Source: Gemmatimonadota bacterium (GTDB taxonomy: Bacteria; Gemmatimonadota; Gemmatimonadetes; Longimicrobiales; Gaopeijiaceae). Taken from it: 64,000 nucleotides of DNA. Location of the stretch: the NCBI GenBank assembly GCA_030827315.1, contig JAURER010000005.1, positions 1-64,000 of the forward strand, in the 5' to 3' direction. The notes beneath the pieces are model-generated. The model ran no database searches. It saw only the letters and a program-made list of their open reading frames with translations, and was not told the origin of the DNA. The position numbers were made by a program, and so were the translations under genes. Shown in pieces: positions 36,303 through 43,369 of the stretch; position 1 is the stretch's first letter, and every line of letters begins with the position of its first letter.

Positions 36303-37484
36303 TCAGAGCCCCGAGGCGAGGAGGGAAATGGTGGCGCGCCAGAACTTCTCGTCGAGCCCGACGCCGCTTCGACGCCCCCGCTCGATCGCGAGGTCGACGC
36401 TCGCGAGCACGATGTCGCCGGCGCGACTCAGTTCGAGCCCGAAGCCTCCCGAGATCACCCGCTCGATCGCTCCGTCCTCGTCGAAGGAGAAGGGAAGCCC
36501 CGTGCGACGAAAGCCGAACCTGAGCGGTGCGGCCTTGCCCAGCAGGCGGGCCCGAGACAGCTCCACGCCGACCCCGAAGCCGTTCGTGGTGCCCGCGTAG
36601 GCGGATCCTACGAGATCGTCCTGAGCGGGCGCCCAGTCGGCGAGCTGCGCACTCCCGCTCACGACGAGCGCCGGGCCGAGGGCGACGCTTGCGCCAACCC
36701 GGTACTGGACGGGAAGGTGGTAGGAGCGATCGGAGCCACGTGTGTCTTCGGTGGCCTCGGCGTCGAGCTCGCTCGGCACCTGGATGCTCGCCGCGATGCG
36801 CGTCGAGGACCCCAGATCGTACGCGGCTCCCGCGGTAAACGAGTATGCGCCGTACGACCACTCACCACGCTCCTCGTACGGATCCACGTCCTCCAGCGCC
36901 TCGGTCTCGTCACCGTACGTGCGCGTGAGCGAGCGCACGACGGAGCCGGAGTACCGGCCGACGGTGAGCCCCGCGGAAAGACGCTCGCCGAGCATGCGCG
37001 AGAAGCCGATGTTCACGTTGGAGATCGAGCCAGCCTGGTCGAATTCGTCTGTCCTCGGAATGGGGCCCGTGCCGATGTCGATCACCCCGGTCGTCGTAGC
37101 CGTGTAGCGCTGGTCCAGGACCGATCCGATCTGCAACGACATCATGCCGCTCAGGAGCGGATAGGCGAGGCCGAGCAGGGGGAAGCGCGTGCCCTGAATG
37201 GATCCCGTGAGGCCGTCGACCTCGTAGTCGGCCCAGGCCGGCTGCGCCGCCATGACCCCGGTCGATACGGCCAGCCGGCCCAGTGCTCCCGGATCGGTCG
37301 GCATGAACGAGCCGCCCTGCAGACCGATGCCGAGGCTGCCGAGTGCCCGTGCCCTCCCGTCGAGCGCTTCGACGGGCACACCAAGCCCAGCCGCGTTGTA
37401 GAGGGACTGGCCAGCCGCCGGAGCGACGGCAGCGGCCAAGGTCAGCCCCGCGCCCAGAACGGCGCCGCAAAGACGACTGGTCAT
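36303..37484 (-). CDS. Outer-membrane beta-barrel protein, FadL/PorV-like
   Basis: 393-residue exported protein with a Sec signal peptide cleaved near APAAGQS (about residue 25). The mature N-terminus has the pattern ALDGRARALGSLGIGLQGGSFMPTDPGALG, typical of OmpP1/FadL and PorV-type barrels. Alternating hydrophobic strands follow, and it ends WRATISLLASGL, compatible with an outer-membrane insertion signal although the last residue is Leu. It is coupled to the upstream lipoprotein gene (ATGA). The ligand is unknown; it could be a transport barrel or a secretion-system component. Confidence 0.7.
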   Translation of the reverse strand: MTSRLCGAVLGAGLTLAAAVAPAAGQSLYNAAGLGVPVEALDGRARALGSLGIGLQGGSFMPTDPGALGRLAVSTGVMAAQPAWADYEVDGLTGSIQGTRFPLLGLAYPLLSGMMSLQIGSVLDQRYTATTTGVIDIGTGPIPRTDEFDQAGSISNVNIGFSRMLGERLSAGLTVGRYSGSVVRSLTRTYGDETEALEDVDPYEERGEWSYGAYSFTAGAAYDLGSSTRIAASIQVPSELDAEATEDTRGSDRSYHLPVQYRVGASVALGPALVVSGSAQLADWAPAQDDLVGSAYAGTTNGFGVGVELSRARLLGKAAPLRFGFRRTGLPFSFDEDGAIERVISGGFGLELSRAGDIVLASVDLAIERGRRSGVGLDEKFWRATISLLASGL

Positions 37485-38866
37485 GGGAGCTCCACCGGTG
37501 GACCGATCGTCAGGACGAGTCTCAGATAAGGCTCCGCCCCGCTGCCCGGGCCCTCGAAGGAGCCGTAGGCGATCGAGAACGGCTCGATCAGCGAGAGAAG
37601 TGCGAGCGTACCCGGTGGCCTGTTTCCGTCTTCGTCCTCTCCCCGCAGCAGATCACGGGCGAAGGTCGTGAACGGAATCTCCACCAGCGCCCCGGGCGAG
37701 GTCCCGAACGCAGCGGGGGCGACGGCGCGGCCAATTCCACTGGCCACGAGGGACGCACCGAGCGGGGACTTTGGCATCGCGGACCGGTCGAACACGGGTC
37801 GGATGTCCAGCCGGATCGAATCGCTCGGCTGGAACGCCGGCTCCGAGGCCCGACTGGTGAAGACCAGAGCGGCGTAGCTGATCTGGATCGGGGCCAGAGC
37901 ATGCGGGCACGAGACCACGGCGCAGAAGTCCGCGAAGCCGTCCAGCTGCGCGGGAATGTTCACGTCGAGGATCGTGCGCCACGACGGAGCCCCCCCGATG
38001 CGCACGCCGTCGGCGGGCGGGGTCGGCGTGGGCGTGTACACGAAGGTCACCGCGGAAATCCGGCTCTCGACCTGTATGATCGTGTCCGGGTTGCTTCCGG
38101 GCCGCGTCTCGAGGCGCAGGAGCGCCCCCGTCATGCCGAGCCGGTAGCCCGGATCCAGCACCTCGATCAGGGCGCCCATCGAACGATCGGTCGTGTCGCT
38201 CCAGGCGGCGATCGTGGCGGAGTCGATCCGGAAGATCGCCGAATCACCGTCCGCCGGCGTCCAGAGCGTCGTGTCGACGACCACCGCCGGTCCCGCGCCG
38301 GGCTCGGGCCATGGCCGCCGATCGTTCACCGTGTCGACCGCGAAGTCCCACGTCGCGGAACCGGCGTGCCACTCCGTCTGGGTCCGCGAGACCGTGAGCT
38401 GGACGGGTGTGCCGGCGTTCGTGCTCGCGGCCCCGTCGAAGAAGGTGACGAGCTCGCCACCGAGGAAGGTCAGGTCGAAGTCCGGGCGCTCGGTGCCGGT
38501 CGAGTCCCGCACGGTGGCCGAGAGCGGATAGGCCTGGAATCGCATCAGAGTCCGCGCATCGAGCGTCGCCTGATACTGCCGGGCGAGCACGCCCTCCTGG
38601 AGGTCGGTCGTGCGGCCATAGCCCCCGAAGGTTTCGAGGTTTGACGCGAACTGGGACCAAGGAATCTTCACCTCGACCGTGACCGGCTCCCCCGGAAGCA
38701 CCTGGTCGCCTACTCCGACGGGGGATTCCTCGCTGCACCCGAACAGCACGACGGGCCACGCCGCCAGCGCGGCGACGAGCACGCCCCTGCGGCTCAGCAT
38801 CGATTGAACGCTCAAGAAAGCCAGATCTTCTCCACGTGTACGGCGTGCCCGGGAAGGAAACCTCAT
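37481..38866 (-). CDS. Uncharacterised lipoprotein
   Basis: No family recognised. A signal peptide beginning MLSRRGVLVAALAAW ends in the lipobox LFGC, so the mature protein should be lipid-anchored at about 417 residues. The rest is strand-rich with Ser/Thr/Asp and few charged helices. It contains repeated phrases of the type PWSQF-SNLETFGGYG and EIPFTTFARDLLRG, each at the start of a beta-rich unit. Two starts are possible: ATG 38866, overlapping the alr stop as ATGA and adding 22 basic residues, or ATG 38800 directly before the signal peptide. It is probably made with the downstream barrel protein. Confidence 0.7.
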   Translation of the reverse strand: MRFPSRARRTRGEDLAFLSVQSMLSRRGVLVAALAAWPVVLFGCSEESPVGVGDQVLPGEPVTVEVKIPWSQFASNLETFGGYGRTTDLQEGVLARQYQATLDARTLMRFQAYPLSATVRDSTGTERPDFDLTFLGGELVTFFDGAASTNAGTPVQLTVSRTQTEWHAGSATWDFAVDTVNDRRPWPEPGAGPAVVVDTTLWTPADGDSAIFRIDSATIAAWSDTTDRSMGALIEVLDPGYRLGMTGALLRLETRPGSNPDTIIQVESRISAVTFVYTPTPTPPADGVRIGGAPSWRTILDVNIPAQLDGFADFCAVVSCPHALAPIQISYAALVFTSRASEPAFQPSDSIRLDIRPVFDRSAMPKSPLGASLVASGIGRAVAPAAFGTSPGALVEIPFTTFARDLLRGEDEDGNRPPGTLALLSLIEPFSIAYGSFEGPGSGAEPYLRLVLTIGPPVELP

Positions 38867-39975
38867 GTCCAGACCCGCGGAAGGCGTGCGGTCAGTCCGG
38901 TCAGGACTTCGTAGCTGATCGTGCCGGCCCGGTCCGCCACCTGGTCGACGGTGATGCGCACTCCACCATCCTCTCCCACCAGCGTCGCCACCGATCCCGG
39001 TTGGACCGAGGCGACGCCGGTACAGTCTACCACGGTGACGTCCATGGAGATCCGTCCGATGATCGGGACGCATGTGCCCGACAGGAGTGCGGAGCCCCGA
39101 TTCGACAGCGCCCGAGGGAGGCCGTCCCCGTACCCGATGGAGAGGGTCGCCCAGCGCTCGCTTCCCGAAGCGGTGTAGGTCGAGCCGTAGCCAAGTGTCG
39201 TGCCCGGCTCGACGTCACGCAGGTGGACGACCCGGGCGCGCACGGCGGCCACGGGCTCCGGCACGGGCTGGCCCGCGCCGACGAACCCTCCGTAGAGGAA
39301 GATCCCCGGCCGCACGACGGCTCTCGCGTAACGGGGCGTGCGGAAGACACCGGCGCTGTTGAGGACGTGGACGAGCAGCCCGGGGGGAGGACGGTCCACG
39401 CGATCGAGAACGTCCGAGAAGCGGTCCCACTGTTCCTCGACCGACTCCTCGTTCTCGTCGGCGGAATGAAGGTGGGTATAGCAGCCGATCCAGCGGACGT
39501 GCTCTCTCGGGCGGGTCGCGTCCGAGAGCCAATCCCCCGCGCTCCGCCAGTCGAAGCCGCTGCGGCCCATGCCGGTATCGAGGTCGAGGTGCCACTCGGC
39601 CACCCCCCCCGAGCGCGCGGCTGCGGCCTCGAGTCGGTCGAGGGCGTCCAGGCTCGAAATGGAGAGCTGCAGGCCGGCCTGCACGCCTGCGTCGATCTCG
39701 TCGACCGGCGCGGGGCTGCACACCACCACTGGACGACGAACGCCGAGCGCACGCAGTCGCACGCCTTCCTGCACGGTGGCCACGCCGAATCCCCAGGGAT
39801 CCAGGGGCTCGAGACAGCGCACGACCTCGGCCACGCCGAGACCGTACGCGTCTGCCTTCACCATGGGGAGAATGCGCGCGTCCGGTCCCGCCGCGTCGCC
39901 GATTCGGGCGTAGTTGCGTCGGAGGGCATCGGCGTTCACCTCGACCCAGGCGCGCGCCTTCGGATTCGTTGACAT
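38863..39975 (-). CDS. alr: Alanine racemase
   Basis: PLP enzyme making D-alanine for peptidoglycan. The 370-residue protein has the PLP lysine in MVKADAYGLG (about 38-47), the second-domain catalytic tyrosine in LGYGSTYTASG, and the phosphate region VVRPGIFLYG and GRISMDVTVVD. ATG 39975 is the first gene of the alr to fbp unit and is divergent from mazG across 64 bases. The nearest -10-like element, CATCTT, lies nine bases upstream and is weak. ddl and murB are not in the window. Confidence 0.95.
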   Translation of the reverse strand: MSTNPKARAWVEVNADALRRNYARIGDAAGPDARILPMVKADAYGLGVAEVVRCLEPLDPWGFGVATVQEGVRLRALGVRRPVVVCSPAPVDEIDAGVQAGLQLSISSLDALDRLEAAAARSGGVAEWHLDLDTGMGRSGFDWRSAGDWLSDATRPREHVRWIGCYTHLHSADENEESVEEQWDRFSDVLDRVDRPPPGLLVHVLNSAGVFRTPRYARAVVRPGIFLYGGFVGAGQPVPEPVAAVRARVVHLRDVEPGTTLGYGSTYTASGSERWATLSIGYGDGLPRALSNRGSALLSGTCVPIIGRISMDVTVVDCTGVASVQPGSVATLVGEDGGVRITVDQVADRAGTISYEVLTGLTARLPRVWT

Positions 39976-40039
39976 AGACCGGGAAAGATGCCAAGAACAG
40001 TGGCTTCCGACGACCCCCTCACCCGGACGCCGACCCCAC

Positions 40040-40813
40040 ATGACCGACGATCCGCACCACTTTCCCGGGCCGGGAACGCTCGACCGTGCACTCGCACTCG
40101 TGCGCTTCCTTCGCCGGGAGTGCCCGTGGGACGCCAGACAGACGGCCGAGTCCCTGATCCCCCACCTCCTCGAAGAGACCCACGAGGTCGTGGACGCCAT
40201 CCGCCGGGGCGACGACGACGAGCTCGAGGACGAGCTCGGCGACCTGCTCCTGAACCTCGCCTTCCAGATCGTCGTGGCGGAAGAACGGGGCCTCATCGCC
40301 GCGGACACCGTGTACGCCCGCCTCGAGCGCAAGATGATCGCCCGCCACCCGCACCTCTTCGGCGGGGGTGAGCGCCGGGCGTGGGAGGAGCTCAAGGTGG
40401 CAGAACGCGCCCAAGGCCAGGGCGTCCTCCGCGGGCTGGCGGCCGGGCTGGATCCGCTCACGCGCTCCTACCGGATCCAGGAGCGTGTCGCCGGCGTCGG
40501 CTTCGACTGGGACGACTGGCGAGGCCCGCGCGACAAGGTGGCCGAAGAGCTCGACGAGGTCGCCCGCGCCGTGGAGGCCGGCGACACGGAAGCCGTGACG
40601 GAAGAGGTCGGCGACCTCCTCTTCGCCGCGGTGAATCTGGCGCGGCGCGCCCAGGTCCACCCCACGACGGCACTCGCGCGCGCGAACGGCAAGTTCACGG
40701 CTCGCTTCGAGGAGGTGGAACGCATCGCCGCCGAGCGCGGGCTCGACATGCGTACCGCCGGCCTCGAAGCGCTCGACGCGATCTGGGACGAGGTCAAGCA
40801 CAGCCAGAGCTGA
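40040..40813 (+). CDS. mazG: Nucleoside triphosphate pyrophosphohydrolase MazG
   Basis: House-cleaning enzyme that hydrolyses (d)NTPs. The 257-residue protein contains two tandem MazG domains. The first has ECPWDARQTAESL and HLLEETHEVVDAI, with EDELGDLLLNLAF. The second has KVAEELDEVARAVE and EEVGDLLFAAVNLAR. These E-E-x-x-E and D-x-x-D type clusters bind magnesium. ATG 40040 is 64 bases from the divergent alr start, and no promoter or ribosome-binding site is obvious. It is a single-gene unit convergent with the dehydrogenase gene. Confidence 0.95.
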   Translation: MTDDPHHFPGPGTLDRALALVRFLRRECPWDARQTAESLIPHLLEETHEVVDAIRRGDDDELEDELGDLLLNLAFQIVVAEERGLIAADTVYARLERKMIARHPHLFGGGERRAWEELKVAERAQGQGVLRGLAAGLDPLTRSYRIQERVAGVGFDWDDWRGPRDKVAEELDEVARAVEAGDTEAVTEEVGDLLFAAVNLARRAQVHPTTALARANGKFTARFEEVERIAAERGLDMRTAGLEALDAIWDEVKHSQS

Positions 40814-40858
40814 CGGAGACGCCCGACGGGGTATCCGGGTCGCACCGACCGAGAGTGA

Positions 40859-41935
40859 TCAGTACCCCGCCTGCTTGTCCACGACGTTTTCCCACTCGTC
40901 GATGGGGGCGCCGAGCACGTAGCGGCGCAGGTTCCTCACGATCAGGTCGGTCTCACGCTGCCAGAAGCCGCGGGTGACGGCCGACACGTGCGGCGTGAGC
41001 ACCACGTTGGGCAGATCCCACAGGGGGGAATCGGAAGGGAGCGGCTCCTTCGAGAAGACGTCCAGCCCGGCCCCGCGGAGCCTGCCCGCGCGGAGCGCCT
41101 CCGTCACCGCGTCCTCGTCGACCAGCCGGCCCCGTGCGACGTTGATGAGCACGCAGCCGGGCTTCATGCGCTCGAGCGCGGCCGCGTCGATCATACCCCT
41201 TGTCTCGGGGGTGTCCGGAGCCGCCACCACGATGGCGTCGCTCTCGCGGTAGACCGCGTCCAGTCCCGAGCTTCCCCACACCATCTCGATCCGGGACCCG
41301 AGCTCGCCCCCGCCCGCCACCGGCTCGAGGTTGGCTTCGCCCGGCCGCGCGGGACGCCGCTTGTGCGCGATCACCCTGGCACCGAGGCTGGCGACCCTGC
41401 GCGCGACCTCCCGGCCGATCCCGCCGAACCCGATGATTCCCACCGTAGACGCGGACATCTCGCTGAGCGGGGCGCCCGCCACGTAGTACGGCTCCGTGTC
41501 CCACGTGCGGCGCCGCTGTCCCTGTGCGGCGAAATCCAGCCCCCGGCCGAAGTGGAGCAGCATTGCGAGCACGGTCTCCGCCATGGGCGCCGCGTGCACG
41601 CCGGCGGAGTTCGTGAAGATGACCGGACTCGCGAGCATCGCCGGCGTCAGCGACCCCCCCACACCGGCCGCGCCGGAATGGACCCACGCCAGCGACCGTC
41701 CGGCTTCGAGGATCGCTGCCGGAATCCCGTAGCCGAAGTAGATCTCCGCATCCACCACGGCCGTGAGGACCCGCGGGGAGACCCGGGCCGCCCCGTCCCC
41801 CGATCCGTCGGTCTCCTCGTCGACCACCACCAGCTCCCATCCCGCGGGCAGCGCGTCGCGGATCCGCTCGGGCACCCACTCCGGCATCGCCCAGATGGGG
41901 CGCCGGTCCATCATGTCGAGGATCGCGCGGGGCAT
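40859..41935 (-). CDS. D-2-hydroxyacid dehydrogenase family protein
   Basis: 358-residue NAD(P)-dependent dehydrogenase. The cofactor domain has VGIIGFGGIGREVARR (about 165-180), followed by the catalytic arginine in INVARGRLVDE, a glutamate further on and the histidine in LTPHVSAVT. The family includes glyoxylate/hydroxypyruvate, phosphoglycerate and D-lactate dehydrogenases; the length lacks the ACT domain of SerA. The substrate is not assignable. ATG 41935 starts ten bases after asnS. It is the last gene of the large minus-strand run. Confidence 0.88.
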   Translation of the reverse strand: MPRAILDMMDRRPIWAMPEWVPERIRDALPAGWELVVVDEETDGSGDGAARVSPRVLTAVVDAEIYFGYGIPAAILEAGRSLAWVHSGAAGVGGSLTPAMLASPVIFTNSAGVHAAPMAETVLAMLLHFGRGLDFAAQGQRRRTWDTEPYYVAGAPLSEMSASTVGIIGFGGIGREVARRVASLGARVIAHKRRPARPGEANLEPVAGGGELGSRIEMVWGSSGLDAVYRESDAIVVAAPDTPETRGMIDAAALERMKPGCVLINVARGRLVDEDAVTEALRAGRLRGAGLDVFSKEPLPSDSPLWDLPNVVLTPHVSAVTRGFWQRETDLIVRNLRRYVLGAPIDEWENVVDKQAGY

Positions 41936-41945
41936 GAGCCGGTGG

Positions 41946-43235
41946 TCAGGGGTACAGACGGTTCATGAGTCGCGGAAACGGAATCATCTCGCGGATGTGG
42001 TGCCGCCCCGTGATCCACGCGACGGTCCGCTCGACGCCCAGCCCGAAGCCCGAGTGCGGGAAGCTTCCGTAGCGTCGGAGGTCGAGGTACCACGCGTACG
42101 CCTCCTCGGGAAGCTTCTCCTCCCGGATCCGCTGACGCAGCCGGTCGAGGTCGTCCTCGCGCTGGCTCCCTCCGATGATCTCCCCGTACCCCTCGGGTGC
42201 CAGGAGGTCGTCGCAGAGCACGGTGCGCGGGTCGGCCGGGTTCTCCTTCATGTAGAAGGCCTTGGCCTGCTTCGGATAGTCGTGCACGAAGAGCGGCAGG
42301 TCGCGGCCCTCCGTGAGCAACGCCTCGTCGGCCGCGCCGAGATCGCTTCCCCATTCGATCTCCGCCCCTTTTCCCTGCAGGATGGCGACCGCCTCGGTGT
42401 AGCTCATGCGCGGGAAGGGGGCGGCGATGTGCTCCAGCTTGCCTGTGTCGCGCTCCAGAACCTTGAGCTCCTCGCCGCAGCGCTCGAGCGCCCGCTCCAC
42501 CAGGTAGGAGACGAGTTCCTCCTGCAGCCGCATGTTGTCGTTCGAGTCGGCGAAGGCGACCTCGGGCTCCACCATCCAGAACTCGGTGAGATGCCGGCGA
42601 GTCTTCGACTTCTCGGCACGGAACGTGGGTCCGAAGCAGTAGACGCGCCGGAACGCGGGGCAGGCCGCCTCGACGTACAGTTGGCCGGTCTGCGCCATGT
42701 ACGCCGGATCGCCGAAGTAGTCGGTCTGAAAGAGCGTTCCGGCGTGCTCCCCGATGGACCCGGTGAGAATCGGCGTGTCGACGCGGACGAAGTCCCGCTG
42801 ATAGAGGAAGTCGTGGATCGCCTGCTCGACCTCGGCCCGGACCTTCAGGCCCGCGCGCTGCATCGACGACCGCAGCCAGAGGTGGCGGTGGTCGAGCAGG
42901 AAGTCGACGCCGTGTTCCTTGGGCTGGATGGGATACTCGGCCGAGGGAGCCAACAGTTCGACACCGGTCACGCCCAGTTCGTACCCCCCGGGCGCCCGCG
43001 CGTCTTCCTTGACCTCGCCCGTGAGCGCGACGAGCGACTCCTGAGTGAGCGACTGCTGCAGATCCCAGGTGGCATCGTCCACCTGGCTCTTCACCAGCAC
43101 GCCCTGGAGGACGCCGGTGCCGTCGCGGACGACGGTGAACGCGACCTTGCCGTGCCCCCGGGTCGCCTCGACCCAGCCCTTCACCGTCACCTGCCCGCCG
43201 ACGTGGTCGCCGAGCTCCCTGATTTCGACCATCAC
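41946..43235 (-). CDS. asnS: Asparaginyl-tRNA synthetase
   Basis: Charges tRNA-Asn directly with asparagine. The 429-residue class IIb enzyme has an N-terminal OB-fold anticodon domain. Motif 2 lies in the AsnRS-type context FRAEKSKTRRHLTEFWMVEPE, with residues around HLTEF diagnostic against AspRS. Motif 3 is FGLGVERTVAWITG. Direct charging would make the GatCAB route for Asn-tRNA unnecessary. The start is GTG 43235 or ATG 43232, with AAGGA about nine bases upstream. A 130-base gap after recG is spanned by a mini-ORF. Confidence 0.95.
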   Translation of the reverse strand: MMVEIRELGDHVGGQVTVKGWVEATRGHGKVAFTVVRDGTGVLQGVLVKSQVDDATWDLQQSLTQESLVALTGEVKEDARAPGGYELGVTGVELLAPSAEYPIQPKEHGVDFLLDHRHLWLRSSMQRAGLKVRAEVEQAIHDFLYQRDFVRVDTPILTGSIGEHAGTLFQTDYFGDPAYMAQTGQLYVEAACPAFRRVYCFGPTFRAEKSKTRRHLTEFWMVEPEVAFADSNDNMRLQEELVSYLVERALERCGEELKVLERDTGKLEHIAAPFPRMSYTEAVAILQGKGAEIEWGSDLGAADEALLTEGRDLPLFVHDYPKQAKAFYMKENPADPRTVLCDDLLAPEGYGEIIGGSQREDDLDRLRQRIREEKLPEEAYAWYLDLRRYGSFPHSGFGLGVERTVAWITGRHHIREMIPFPRLMNRLYP

Positions 43236-43369
43236 TGCACCGATTCCTTCGGATCACGCCGAGCCCGCCGGCCCGGACCAGGTGGCTGCCCCGCCCCGCG
43301 CCGCGCCGGAGCGGCACGGTGGGAGACGGCAGGAGAATGCACAGATTCCCGTTGGTTGGGAACCGTCAC
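43232..43369 (-). other. Candidate bridging mini-ORF between recG and asnS
   Basis: A 45-codon frame without internal stops. It starts with GTG overlapping the recG stop (GTGA) and ends with TGA that overlaps both possible asnS starts (GTGATG). It is the longest of the bridging frames. The peptide begins VTVPNQRESVHSPAV and becomes Arg/Pro/Gly-rich. Unlike the other cases, asnS also has an AAGGA site, so the relay may be an aid rather than a necessity. Confidence 0.4.

Noticed and set aside
40814-40858. Terminator between mazG and the dehydrogenase gene
   Set aside because: No inverted repeat of useful length or T-run could be found in these 45 bases.
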